From positions 1 to 16,309 of the forward strand of contig ONTN01000013.1 of the NCBI GenBank assembly GCA_900320765.1: 16,309 nucleotides of DNA. The letters are read 5' to 3'. The DNA comes from an uncultured Eubacteriales bacterium (GTDB lineage Bacteria > Bacillota > Clostridia > Oscillospirales > Oscillospiraceae). The notes below the pieces were generated by a model. That model worked only from the letters and a program-made list of their open reading frames with translations, had not been told where the DNA came from and did not search any database. This document shows positions 6,989 through 14,447 of the stretch, in pieces. Positions within the stretch are counted from its first letter, which is position 1. Each line of letters starts with the position of its first letter. The position numbers were made by a program, and so were the translations under genes.

Positions 6989-7819
6989 CTATTTTCTGTC
7001 GCGTTGATAGTAAAACATATACTGCTGGGCAAGGCCGGCGTTTTCGCCGAACACGGAGGCGTCGAGCCCGTTCGGATAGTGCTCTGCTATCGCCTTTTTT
7101 ATCCATACGTCTACAGGGAAAGCCGACGGCATTCTGAGCGAGAATAGGACGACGCAGTTTGCAACCTTCTCCCCTATGCCCGGAAGCTCCATCAGGCGGC
7201 GCTTCGCCTCGGCATATTCGAGCTTTGACAGCGCCTCGAGGTCGAGCCTGCCCTCAGAGACCATTCGGGCGGCGTTCAGTATATATGGCGCGCGGTATCC
7301 CGAGCGAAGCGGGTCGAGGTCCCGCTCGGAGAGCGCCGCCACCCTCTCAGCAGAGGGAAAGGCGCGGTATTCTTTGCTCTCAAGTTCCGTCACCTCGCCC
7401 CAGAGAGATGCCATCGTCTCGACTATCTTCTTTATGCGCGGGATATTGTTGCACTGGCTTATGATGAAGGAGCACAGTGCCTCCCACCTGTCCTGGTTTA
7501 GTATCCTTATCCCCTTGCCGTACTCCGAGGCGGCGAGCATATAATCGTCAACGGCGCAGAGCTTCCTCCGCTCCGCGTAGTTCGAGCCGAAGTCAAAATA
7601 GTCGCTCCAAACGCTCTCAAAGTCGTTGAGCGTACCCGTTATGTAAACCGAATCGCCGTCCTCCCTGACTCTTGCCGCCCTCCCGAGGGCGACGCCGGTA
7701 TAGCTGCCGTCCGGGTTTTCGTTCCAGCGGAAGCACTGGCCGCAGTCGAATATTTTCTTCGCGGAGAAATCGTCCTCCGGCGTAATTTTTATCTCGTTTC
7801 CCGCCGTCTCTATCCTCAT
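6989..7819 (-). CDS. OGG1-type 8-oxoguanine DNA glycosylase / AP lyase
   Basis: Base-excision repair enzyme that removes 8-oxoguanine and nicks the abasic site. 276 residues. An N-terminal beta domain (FDCGQCFRWNENPDGSYTG) is followed by an all-helical domain with a helix-hairpin-helix GPD signature: LMELPGIGEKVANCVVLF (catalytic Lys218) and FPVDVWIKK (Asp237). SQCNNIPRIKK at about 121-131 matches the damaged-base recognition segment NNN-IARI of OGG1. It is shorter than human OGG1, as bacterial members usually are. The sequence resembles OGG1 more than MutY, Nth or AlkA: there is no iron-sulfur cysteine set. Start: GGAGG 5 bases before ATG 7819. Transcribed alone from its own promoter, divergently from folT. 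The family is certain; the exact lesion range is inferred. Confidence 0.93.
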   Translation of the reverse strand: MRIETAGNEIKITPEDDFSAKKIFDCGQCFRWNENPDGSYTGVALGRAARVREDGDSVYITGTLNDFESVWSDYFDFGSNYAERRKLCAVDDYMLAASEYGKGIRILNQDRWEALCSFIISQCNNIPRIKKIVETMASLWGEVTELESKEYRAFPSAERVAALSERDLDPLRSGYRAPYILNAARMVSEGRLDLEALSKLEYAEAKRRLMELPGIGEKVANCVVLFSLRMPSAFPVDVWIKKAIAEHYPNGLDASVFGENAGLAQQYMFYYQRDRK

Positions 7820-7847
7820 AGCGCCCTCCGTATCTCTCTATGTTCTT

Positions 7848-7876
7848 ATAATACAACCGATTTCGTCGGGGTACAA
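7848..7876 (-). promoter_or_regulatory. Promoter of the OGG1-type glycosylase gene
   Basis: TTGTAC (7876-7871) and TATTAT (7853-7848) on the minus strand with a 17-bp spacer, about 30 bp before the start codon. Confidence 0.78.
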
Positions 7877-7909
7877 GTATAAATCTCGGCGGCTTGGGAA
7901 AAGAAAATA

Positions 7910-7938
7910 TTGCTATTTCAAAAAGACCGTTGTATAAT
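7910..7938 (+). promoter_or_regulatory. folT promoter
   Basis: TTGCTA (7910-7915) and TATAAT (7933-7938) with a 17-bp spacer. Transcription would begin near 7945, just before the riboswitch. Confidence 0.82.
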
Positions 7939-7948
7939 CCGGGTATAT

Positions 7949-8047
7949 TGCAGAGTAGGCCTGCGAGCGTTAAGTGCCGGGGGGACGGAGAGTTGCCCCC
8001 CGGACGAAAAGCTTATGCTTGCGGTTCGCCGGCCGCATCCCGCTGCA
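7949..8047 (+). ncRNA. Tetrahydrofolate (THF) riboswitch aptamer
   Basis: Senses reduced folate in the folT leader. The THF-class hallmarks are visible: GAGTAG at 7953-7958, GCGTTAAGTG at 7967-7976, GGACGAAAAGC at 8002-8011 and GCATCCCGCT at 8035-8044. Helices: P1 TGCAG (7949-7953) with CTGCA (8043-8047); P2 GCCTGCGA (7959-7966) with TCGCCGGC (8026-8033, one mismatch); an 8-bp P3-like stem CCGGGGGG (7977-7984) with CCCCCCGG (7996-8003) closing an 11-base loop. The order and conserved bases match the folT-associated THF class, and the gene behind it is folT. Confidence 0.93.
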
Positions 8048-8060
8048 CCAGAAGATAGGT

Positions 8061-8102
8061 ATATCTCCTCTTGTAGTACGAATGATTCTGCAAAGGAGGT
8101 AT
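8061..8102 (+). promoter_or_regulatory. Riboswitch expression platform: hairpin hiding the folT ribosome binding site
   Basis: ATATCTCCTCTTG (8061-8073) can pair with CAAAGGAGGTAT (8091-8102) through 12 base pairs with one bulged C and one G-U pair, covering the whole ribosome binding site. The 17-base loop has no T-run after it, so control is expected at translation. A competing AGATA/TATCT pairing (8053-8057 with 8062-8066) could free the site. Confidence 0.7.
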
Positions 8103-8107
8103 TTTTT

Positions 8108-8671
8108 ATGAAAAAAGCTTTTCGTTCTCTCTCTGACTCGGCGCGGGAGATAAAAAATCTCCGCGTCCTAACCGTCTGCGCCGTACTTGCCGCCCTCGCC
8201 GTGGCTTTAAATTACGTTGCGAGCATCAATATCGGGCCGTATATCAAGATCGGCTTCTCCGGAATACCGAATCAACTCGTCGACTGGCTCTTCGGGCCCG
8301 TGACGGGTATGATCTTCGCCGCCGCTCTCGACATTATCAAGTTTGCCCTCAAGCCCGACGGGGTCTTCTTCTTCGGCTATACCGCGAGCGCGATGATTGC
8401 CGCCCTTATCTACGGTCTCTCCTATTACAAGCGGCCGCTTAATTTCTGGCGCGTTCTGATAACGAAGGCGATCGTCGCCGTTATCGTCAACATCGGGCTA
8501 AACACCCTCTGGATGTCTATGCAGGGCGGGAAGGCGTTTTTTGCTCTGCTCCCGCTCCGCGCCTTGAAAAACGCCATTATGACGCCGATAGAAGCCGCAA
8601 TATTCTTCCTCATAGCAATGGCGCTTAAAAAGGCCTGCATCGAAAAGCTTATTTTTCGAAAAAACAAGTGA
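8108..8671 (+). CDS. folT: Folate-specific ECF transporter S component
   Basis: Membrane substrate-binding subunit of an energy-coupling-factor importer, which captures folate and works with a shared EcfT/EcfA/EcfA' module encoded elsewhere. 187 residues, about six hydrophobic segments. Family features: ALNYVASINIGPYIKIGFSG near the N-terminus, a WLFGPVTGMIFAAALDIIKF segment, FFFGYTASAMIAALIYGL, and IGLNTLWMSMQGGKAF-LLPLR. I start at ATG 8108, 8 bases after a perfect GGAGG; the longer open frame from 7910 would run through the riboswitch. Folate as substrate is inferred from both the family resemblance and the THF riboswitch in its leader, which agree. There is no strong terminator after it: a separate promoter for pyk follows at once, so some readthrough is possible. 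Confidence 0.93.
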   Translation: MKKAFRSLSDSAREIKNLRVLTVCAVLAALAVALNYVASINIGPYIKIGFSGIPNQLVDWLFGPVTGMIFAAALDIIKFALKPDGVFFFGYTASAMIAALIYGLSYYKRPLNFWRVLITKAIVAVIVNIGLNTLWMSMQGGKAFFALLPLRALKNAIMTPIEAAIFFLIAMALKKACIEKLIFRKNK

Positions 8672-8678
8672 TTTTTAA

Positions 8679-8707
8679 TTGCGCGGGCAGCGAGGCTGTG
8701 ATATCAT
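8679..8707 (+). promoter_or_regulatory. pyk promoter
   Basis: TTGCGC (8679-8684) and TATCAT (8702-8707) with a 17-bp spacer, beginning 8 bp after the folT stop. The -10 is preceded by TGTGA, a possible extended element. Confidence 0.7.
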
Positions 8708-8741
8708 AGTAGCATAAAAAACCTGAAAGCGGGGGTCCCGA

Positions 8742-10169
8742 ATGAGAAAAACGAAAATAATCTGCACTTTAGGTCCTGCTACCGACGATGAGGACGTTTT
8801 ACGTCGAATGATTCTCGCCGGAATGAACGTGGCAAGGTTTAATTTCAGCCACGGGGATCATTCCGCCCACCTCGCAAGGCTCACCGAGCTGAGAAAAATC
8901 AGAGACGAGCTCAATCTCCCGGTCGCCGCCCTTTTGGATACGAAGGGGCCCGAGATCCGCCTCGGCGTTTTTGAGGACCCGAACGGCGTAGTCCTCGAGC
9001 CGGGTCAGACCTTCACCCTCACCACCCGCGAGTGCCCCGGCACCAAGGAGAGGGCTTACGTGAACTATGAGGGACTCCCTGCCGACGTCAAAAAGGGCGT
9101 CCGCCTTTTAATAAACGACGGGCTCATCTCCCTAACAGTCGATAAGGTCTCCGACGCAGAAATAGTCTGTACGGTCGTAGACGGCGGCAAGCTCACGGAC
9201 CGCAAGGGCGTAAACGTGCCCGGCGTCAGCCTCAGGATGCCCTATCTCTCCGCCCGCGATATGTCCGACCTGCAGTTCGGCAAGGAGAACGACTACGACT
9301 TTATCGCCGCCTCCTTCGTCCGCAACGCGACCGACGTCAACATCCTCCGCAACTACTGCGACGCTATCGGCTGGCGCGACGTTAAGATAATCGCGAAGAT
9401 TGAGAACGCTGAGGGCGTCAGCAATATCGACAGCATTATTGCCGCAGCTGACGGTATTATGGTCGCGAGAGGCGATATGGGCGTTGAGATCAGCTTCGAG
9501 CAGATCCCCGCCATTCAGAAGATGATAATAAAGAAGGTCTACGAGGCCGGAAAGATCGTCGTTACCGCGACGCAGATGCTCGAGTCCATGATAACGAACC
9601 CCCGCCCCACGAGAGCCGAGATCACCGACGTGGCGAACGCCATTTACGACGGTACGAGCGCGATAATGCTCTCCGGCGAGTCCGCCGTGGGCAAGCACCC
9701 TGTCGAGGCTGTCAAGACGATGGACCTTATCGCCCGCACGGCTGAGGAGGATATCGACTACGTCCGCCGCTTCCAGAATCTCAGACCGGACGCAAGCGAA
9801 TTCAAGGATATAACCTCCGCCATAGGCCATGCTACCGTTACTACGGCAAACGACCTTTCCGCTTCCGCTATCATTACTGTTACCAAGAGCGGAACGACAG
9901 CGAGAATGATATCCAAATACCGCCCGCAGACGATGATAGTCGGCGCGACCATCTCTGAAAAGGCGTGGCGCCAGCTCAGCCTGAGCTGGGGCGTTCTCCC
10001 CGTTATGTGCGAGATTAAGAATAACTCCGACGAGCTCTTCGATCACGCGGTCGACGTATCTCTCCGCTGCGGCGCGATAAAGCACGGCGACACCGTGGTC
10101 ATCTCCGCCGGCGTACCTCTCGGCATTTCGGGCACCACGAATATGCTGAAGGTCCACGAGGTAAAATAA
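8742..10169 (+). CDS. pyk: Pyruvate kinase
   Basis: Transfers phosphate from phosphoenolpyruvate to ADP, giving ATP and pyruvate, the last step of glycolysis. 475 residues, the length of the short form without the extra C-terminal PEP-utiliser domain found in many Bacillota. Motifs in order: TKIICTLGPAT, MNVARFNFSHG, the B-domain junction ALLDTKGPEIRLG, the active-site IIAKIENAEGVSNID with catalytic Lys, MVARGDMGVE, VVTATQMLESM and NPRPTRAEITDVANAI-DGTSAIMLSGE. The C-terminal allosteric domain (about 350-475) begins near TSAIGHATVTTAN. The start at 8742 is fixed by the canonical N-terminus; the ribosome binding site is poor (only a GGGGG run about 7 bases upstream). Ends 20 bp before a terminator shared with the convergent surface-protein gene. 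Confidence 0.97.
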   Translation: MRKTKIICTLGPATDDEDVLRRMILAGMNVARFNFSHGDHSAHLARLTELRKIRDELNLPVAALLDTKGPEIRLGVFEDPNGVVLEPGQTFTLTTRECPGTKERAYVNYEGLPADVKKGVRLLINDGLISLTVDKVSDAEIVCTVVDGGKLTDRKGVNVPGVSLRMPYLSARDMSDLQFGKENDYDFIAASFVRNATDVNILRNYCDAIGWRDVKIIAKIENAEGVSNIDSIIAAADGIMVARGDMGVEISFEQIPAIQKMIIKKVYEAGKIVVTATQMLESMITNPRPTRAEITDVANAIYDGTSAIMLSGESAVGKHPVEAVKTMDLIARTAEEDIDYVRRFQNLRPDASEFKDITSAIGHATVTTANDLSASAIITVTKSGTTARMISKYRPQTMIVGATISEKAWRQLSLSWGVLPVMCEIKNNSDELFDHAVDVSLRCGAIKHGDTVVISAGVPLGISGTTNMLKVHEVK

Positions 10170-10189
10170 AATAACCGGACAACAAAAAG

Positions 10190-10224
10190 CGAGGGAAAAG
10201 CGTTTCTGCTTTTCCCTCGTTTTT
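10190..10224. terminator. Shared terminator between pyk and the surface-protein gene
   Basis: CGAGGGAAAAGC and GCTTTTCCCTCG form a perfect 12-bp stem with a 6-base loop, followed by TTTTT on the plus strand and by an interrupted T-run on the minus strand. It can serve both convergent genes. Confidence 0.93.
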
Positions 10225-10231
10225 CAGTTTA

Positions 10232-13200
10232 TCAGTTCTTTCTGCGCTTCGGCAGCGCGAGGATCACTACCGCGGCGAGCGCGGTGAGGCTTACCGGCAC
10301 CCAAAGCGCCGTCGCGCGGCTGTCGCCGGTATCTGGGTTTCCGTCGAGGGCGGTATCCTCGTCCTCGATCTCGGTCTCCTCCGCAGGCTCTTTGTCCGTC
10401 GGGGTCTCGCCGTCATCGATCTGCTCCTCGGCAGGCTCCTCACTCGGCTCTTCAGTCGGTTCCTCTGTCGGCTCCTCAGAAGGTTCCTCAGAAGGTTCCT
10501 CAGTAGGTTCCTCGGTGGGCTCTTCGGTCGGTTCCTCCGGCTCCGGGTCTACTGGAGGCGCTGGGGGCGCAGGCGGCGTCGGGGGTGTGTTTTCCTGCCA
10601 CTGCGCCTCAAGAGTCTTGCTCTCATATACAGGCGAGCTGAAATCGTAATCCTCTCCGCCGTCCTTCCAGCCTGTAAAGCTGTATCCCTCTCTCGTTGGA
10701 TCCTCCGGCTTCTCAGCCTTGGTTCCGTAGGGTACGTGCTGCTCCTCAACTTCGCTGCCGCCCTTTGAGTCAAAGCTGACTATCGGCTGAGCTATTATGT
10801 GCTTGCGGCGCGTCGCGTCGCTCACATAGATAATCGCGGCGCTCGGATCGAGCTCGTTTTCTGCCTCCGAGCCGCTGCCGGCGGAGTTGGGCTCAGTCTC
10901 GCGCTCAGCCTCTTCTATCCTGCTGCCCTCAGCCGAGAGGCGAATCACGAGGTCCTTTACTTTCTTGCCGGTGAGCGGATCCTTATCCTTTGCCCAGCCG
11001 TTCGTTCCGGAGATTGGCGCTACGACGCTGTAGCCTCCGTCGGTTTTTCCGCTTGCGGTCACGTTTACGTCGGTCTGGATATCGTCAATAATTTCAGCAT
11101 CAACCGTTCCCCTTACTATGAAATAGTCGGGAGTGGTGTAGCCTTCAACTGTCACGGTCGTGACCTTGCCGTCGCCGCCGTCGGTGTTGACGCTTCCGAA
11201 GAATACGGACGCGGTCTTATCGCTTAAAACTACGGGAGAAGCGATGCAATCTTTTATTCTTACGTCGTTTTCAACCGCAGTATTGGGGTTGGGCGTTACG
11301 GTGCCCCAGAAGCCGCCCGCGATCTTGCCGCAGACCGCCCCGGCAGCCTCGCAGTTTTCAAATGTTCCGCGGTAGCCTGTGCCCACGAAGCCGCCCGCGG
11401 CAACTCCGCCTGCTGTGCTCCCGTAGGCCTTGCAGTTTGTGAAGGTCGGATAGGTGATGTTGCCAGACACGCCCTCCGAAGGAGAGGCGCTGCCGACAAA
11501 GCCGCCGGCTATATACGTGGAGGTCACGTCTACGTTCGCCTCGCAGTCGCTCATTTGGACAGACGTCCACTTATTCCAGCCGAAGGAGCCGACGAAACCG
11601 CCCACGGCAATGGTATCGGTATCGAGGTAGATCTTTCCGGTTACTGTCGAGTCTGTGACCTGAGTGCCGTTCGCAAGATCGCCGACAAAGCCGCCGACGC
11701 TGTTTTCATCGACCTTTGCGGCTCCGCTTGCGTCTATGCCGCCGACGATGCCCCTAAGGCTTATTTCCATCCCGGTCACGTAGCAGTCGGTTATCTTAAC
11801 GTAGTTATTGTTGCCGTCGTCGGTCTCGCCGATAAATCCGGCTATCTGGCTGAGCTTATAGCCGCCCGAGTTTTTGATAACGACGCCGCTCACGCTGCAG
11901 CCGGTAATGGCATTATCGCTCTCGCTTCCGCCGGAGAAGCCTCCGATGTTGCTCATCTCTCCGTCTGAATAAATGCTGACGTTTTTAACGGCGCAGTTTA
12001 TAAATTCGCCGTGTCCGCCTGCGCCGTTGCGGATGTAGCCTGCAAAGCCGCCCGCGAGAAGTATCTCGCCGTTATCAGTCGTTTTTATTTCCGCAGCCTC
12101 GATCGTAAAGTCGGAGACCTCAGCCTTGCCTCGTATTGAGCCGAATATGCCGCCGCTCTCGTAGACCTTCGTCGCGCTCTCCAAAACAGCTTTTTCAACG
12201 GAGCCGGTCTTTGCTGTGAGCGAGCAGCCGCTCTGGCGGTCAACAAGCCCGATAAAGCCGCCGCAGAGGAATACATCCAGTTCAGCTTTCAGCTCAGCCG
12301 TATTCACGCTGCAGTTTTCGACCGTGCCGTCGCGGAAGTTTCCTATAAAGCCCGCTGAATAATAAAGGTACGTACCGGATGCCGCACTGAATTCACCGGT
12401 GATTTTGCAGTTTTTAAAGCTGCTGCTCGCACCCTCTCTGTTTGCGCCTGCAAAGCCGCCTATATAAAACATACTCTGCTCTGAGCCGCCGCCCGTTACC
12501 GTTACGTTACCTGTAACCGTGCAATCGGTAAATGATGTATCGGCCGGATTCGCATCATCCTTGGTCCCGTCGAGAATGTTTCCGGCAAAGCCCGCGGAAA
12601 GGGCTACGTAAGCATTTCCTTTAATGGCAGTATCTCCGCTAATAGTGCAGCCCTCAAAGTCAGCCGAGCCAGCAGCGGTGCCGATGAAGCCGCCGATCGA
12701 ATAAATGCTGCCGGTATCTCCCGTTGCCTTAAAGGTCGCGTTGCCGCTGAGAGAGCAGTTCTTTACGGAAACAGCCGTGTCGTTGGCGACGATATATCCG
12801 AGGAAGCCGCCGTTGTCGTATATGTATGCGCCGCTTGCGGATATGCTGACGTCCGCCTCAACAGAGCAGTTTTCAAAGCTTGCGCCGGCATAGGCCTGCC
12901 CGGCGAAGCCGCCCGATCTTACCAGATTTTTAGTTCCCCTGAATTCGACTTTTCCCTTTACGGTGCAGTCGATATAGTTGGAATTTGCCTGAGCTATGCC
13001 GGAGACAGCTCCCGCCATCTGCAGGTTGCCGTCCGTGCAGTTTACAGTCACGTTCTCAACCGTGCAGTTATTAACCGTACCGTAACACATATACACGAGA
13101 GCGCCGAATCTGTTTGTGCTGGAGGTCGAGAGAGTGGCTGAAGTGTCCTTCAGTTTGAGGTTCTTTATAAGACCCGAAGCTGTTATGGTCTTAAACAGTC

Positions 13201-13735
13201 CCACTCTTCCCGCGGTGTCGCTCTGTCTGATCTGAAGATTAGATACGGTGTGATCTCCGCCGTCGAAGGTTCCGGCAAAGTCTGTAATCGTAAAGTTTAT
13301 GCCGCCCTCGGTGTCATACCAATAGTCGCCTTCTTCAAAGCTGAGGTCAGCCGCGAGCTTTACGGTTTTTCCCGCAAAGTCCGTCTTCGTGAGGACTGTC
13401 TCATCCTCAAGCGTAACATTTCCAAGGGTGAGAAGCGCAAACTCCTTGAGCTCGGTGACAGAGGTAATAGTATACTCCTCCGCCTCCGCATCGTACCATG
13501 AATACGGCTGCGTCTCCTCCGGCTCCGTCGGCTGTTCTGGCGTTTCGGGCGTTTCGCCCTCGTTGGTCTCCTCGCCCTCGTTTGTCTCGTCGCCCTCGGT
13601 TGGCTCGACAGACTCCGTTATTTTGGCCGGCGTCTCGAGATTCTGATCGCCATCTGCGAGTGCGGAGACGGGGAGCACTCCGGCGCACATAAAAGCAGCA
13701 AGAACCAGAGCTGTAAATGCTTTCAGTTTTTTCAC
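10232..13735 (-). CDS. Large secreted repeat surface protein with GLUG-like repeats and NPDTG cell-wall sorting signal
   Basis: 1167 residues. Signal peptide 1-27 (cut after VSALA), then an acidic T/E/P linker (28-77). Residues about 78-960 hold roughly 16 repeats of about 40-45 residues centred on GGFxG followed by a polar stretch and a xxNCxV strand; this is the pattern of GLUG-type repeats, expected to stack as a right-handed beta-helix. Around 985-1045 sits a Listeria-Bacteroides repeat module (VSFDSKGG, EGYSFTGWK, LEAQW). A P/E/T/S stalk (about 1050-1115) leads to the C-terminus: N1133-PDTG, a hydrophobic segment, then KRRKN. This fits a sortase substrate of the NPxTG kind rather than LPxTG. 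Start is GTG 13735 with AGAGG 8 bases upstream. Likely an adhesin or wall-anchored protein; ligand unknown. Confidence 0.88.
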   Translation of the reverse strand: MKKLKAFTALVLAAFMCAGVLPVSALADGDQNLETPAKITESVEPTEGDETNEGEETNEGETPETPEQPTEPEETQPYSWYDAEAEEYTITSVTELKEFALLTLGNVTLEDETVLTKTDFAGKTVKLAADLSFEEGDYWYDTEGGINFTITDFAGTFDGGDHTVSNLQIRQSDTAGRVGLFKTITASGLIKNLKLKDTSATLSTSSTNRFGALVYMCYGTVNNCTVENVTVNCTDGNLQMAGAVSGIAQANSNYIDCTVKGKVEFRGTKNLVRSGGFAGQAYAGASFENCSVEADVSISASGAYIYDNGGFLGYIVANDTAVSVKNCSLSGNATFKATGDTGSIYSIGGFIGTAAGSADFEGCTISGDTAIKGNAYVALSAGFAGNILDGTKDDANPADTSFTDCTVTGNVTVTGGGSEQSMFYIGGFAGANREGASSSFKNCKITGEFSAASGTYLYYSAGFIGNFRDGTVENCSVNTAELKAELDVFLCGGFIGLVDRQSGCSLTAKTGSVEKAVLESATKVYESGGIFGSIRGKAEVSDFTIEAAEIKTTDNGEILLAGGFAGYIRNGAGGHGEFINCAVKNVSIYSDGEMSNIGGFSGGSESDNAITGCSVSGVVIKNSGGYKLSQIAGFIGETDDGNNNYVKITDCYVTGMEISLRGIVGGIDASGAAKVDENSVGGFVGDLANGTQVTDSTVTGKIYLDTDTIAVGGFVGSFGWNKWTSVQMSDCEANVDVTSTYIAGGFVGSASPSEGVSGNITYPTFTNCKAYGSTAGGVAAGGFVGTGYRGTFENCEAAGAVCGKIAGGFWGTVTPNPNTAVENDVRIKDCIASPVVLSDKTASVFFGSVNTDGGDGKVTTVTVEGYTTPDYFIVRGTVDAEIIDDIQTDVNVTASGKTDGGYSVVAPISGTNGWAKDKDPLTGKKVKDLVIRLSAEGSRIEEAERETEPNSAGSGSEAENELDPSAAIIYVSDATRRKHIIAQPIVSFDSKGGSEVEEQHVPYGTKAEKPEDPTREGYSFTGWKDGGEDYDFSSPVYESKTLEAQWQENTPPTPPAPPAPPVDPEPEEPTEEPTEEPTEEPSEEPSEEPTEEPTEEPSEEPAEEQIDDGETPTDKEPAEETEIEDEDTALDGNPDTGDSRATALWVPVSLTALAAVVILALPKRRKN
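10434..10529 (-). repeat. 12-bp tandem repeat coding the EEPT/EEPS stalk
   Basis: Eight successive 12-base units of the type GGTTCCTCAGAA (plus-strand sense) with scattered substitutions, plus a partial ninth. They encode the Glu-Glu-Pro-Thr/Ser wall-spanning stalk of the surface protein. Such repeats commonly change length by slippage. Confidence 0.88.
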
Positions 13736-13776
13736 TGTATTCGCCTCTCTTCGAGAATGTTTTGTTCTTATAATTG

Positions 13777-13785
13777 ATTATAACA
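13777..13785 (-). promoter_or_regulatory. Extended -10 promoter of the surface-protein gene
   Basis: On the minus strand TGTTATAAT combines a consensus -10 (13782-13777) with a TGn extension. No good -35 lies 17 bp upstream (AGTTCA at best). About 40 bp separate it from the GTG start. Confidence 0.6.
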
Positions 13786-13851
13786 TAAAAACTGTTGCGT
13801 GAACTGTTATGATCAAAAAAAATATAAAAGAATAAAAAAAGTCTCTAATAC

Positions 13852-13884
13852 AAAACGCGAGCCCAGCAAAGCGGGTCGCGTTTT
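13852..13884. repeat. Intergenic hairpin, first copy of a CTAATAC-flanked unit
   Basis: AAAACGCGA and TCGCGTTTT form a 9-bp stem, extended by CCC/GGG inside, around AGCAAAGC. It is preceded by CTAATAC (13845-13851) and followed by GAGAGGAG. On the minus strand it reads as a hairpin followed by TTTTGTATTAG, so it may act as a terminator. The same layout recurs at 13978-14024. Confidence 0.7.
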
Positions 13885-13891
13885 GAGAGGA

Positions 13892-13960
13892 GGAGCGATT
13901 GAGCGTAGTGCAGTTTTCGGCGGAAGCCTTTGGCTTTCGACGGAAACGGAACGCAGCTCC
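13892..13960. repeat. Long imperfect intergenic hairpin
   Basis: GGAGC (13892-13896) faces GCTCC (13956-13960), and at the centre CGGAAGCC and GGCTTTCG (13921-13939) close a TTT loop with one wobble pair. The arms between them pair only partly. No coding potential was seen. Confidence 0.45.
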
Positions 13961-13984
13961 TTCACTTTCTTTTCCCGCTAATAC

Positions 13985-14016
13985 AAAATCGAAGCCCATA
14001 AAAGGGCTTCGATTTT
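13985..14016. repeat. Intergenic hairpin, second copy of the CTAATAC-flanked unit
   Basis: AAAATCGAAGCCC and GGGCTTCGATTTT form a perfect 13-bp stem with a 6-base loop ATAAAA. It is preceded by CTAATAC (13978-13984) and followed by GAAAGGAG, as in the copy 133 bp to the left, although the stem sequence differs. On the minus strand it could terminate transcripts leaving the tRNA gene. Confidence 0.75.
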
Positions 14017-14025
14017 GAAAGGAGA

Positions 14026-14084
14026 AATGCCCAGAATTTTTAAGCAAAGCCGCTTGCGGCTTTGCGACCGAATTCGGGGCGTTT
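14026..14084. repeat. Nested inverted repeat next to the tRNA gene
   Basis: The core GCAAAGCCGC/GCGGCTTTGC (14044-14065) is a perfect 10-bp inverted repeat with two bases between. Outer arms AAATGCCC-GAATT and GAATTC-GGGGCGTTT extend it with mismatches. It lies 7 bp past the tRNA 3' end and may terminate it, with TTAAAAATT following on the minus strand. Confidence 0.6.
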
Positions 14085-14090
14085 CGACGC

Positions 14091-14167
14091 TGGTACGCCC
14101 GATGCGATTCGAACGCACGGCCTACAGAGTCGGAGTCTGTCACTCTATCCAGCTGAGCTACGGGCGC
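14091..14167 (-). tRNA. tRNA-Arg (anticodon CCG)
   Basis: 77 nt with encoded CCA. Acceptor GCGCCCG pairs with CGGGCGT (first pair G-U). D arm GCTC-AGCTGGATA-GAGT, anticodon arm ACAGA-CTCCGAC-TCTGT giving anticodon CCG for codon CGG, variable loop AGGCC, T arm GTGCG-TTCGAAT-CGCAT. All expected invariant bases (TA at 8-9 region, GTTCGAAT box) are present. Confidence 0.95.
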
Positions 14168-14175
14168 ATATCATG

Positions 14176-14337
14176 AGTAAACGCTGATTAAATGCCGCTT
14201 CGGCGCCTTGCGGTCCTTTTCCGCCGCAGCTTTGTCTCAAAATCTTGGAATACACAAAGTATTCCTGCGATTTTTCGCCTTTACTGCGACATAAAAATCC
14301 TCGCAATTCGCTCTCGCTGAATTAATCATCGTTTACT
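14176..14337. mobile_element. 162-bp MITE-like element with imperfect terminal inverted repeats
   Basis: AGTAAACGCTGATTAA (14176-14191) and TTAATCATCGTTTACT (14322-14337) are inverted copies agreeing at 15 of 16 positions. The interior has no gene but contains a small hairpin GGAATAC-ACAAA-GTATTCC. No clear target-site duplication is visible at the flanks. Size and ends suit a non-autonomous mobile element; a structured RNA or other dispersed intergenic repeat is an alternative. Confidence 0.55.
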
Positions 14338-14385
14338 TAGCTCCGGTATTATATCAAAAAAATAGAAATCTGTAAAGTGCTAAGG

Positions 14386-14414
14386 TTGTAATATTTCGTC
14401 GATTGTGTTACAAT
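14386..14414 (+). promoter_or_regulatory. Promoter of the DivIVA-like / fumarase beta unit
   Basis: TTGTAA (14386-14391) and TACAAT (14409-14414) with a 17-bp spacer, about 34 bp before the start codon. Confidence 0.82.
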
Positions 14415-14447
14415 AGCGGAAAATAAGCTCAAAGGAGCTGAGGGATA

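Noticed and set aside
7910..8107. Longer folT frame starting at 7910
   Set aside because: It covers the promoter and the THF riboswitch; ATG 8108 has a perfect ribosome binding site.
9132..10157. 341-residue minus-strand ORF opposite pyk
   Set aside because: It is antisense to a clear pyruvate kinase and resembles no protein family.
13778..14143. 121-residue minus-strand ORF
   Set aside because: It starts inside the tRNA-Arg gene and runs through the hairpin-rich spacer; its first residues are simply the translated tRNA.
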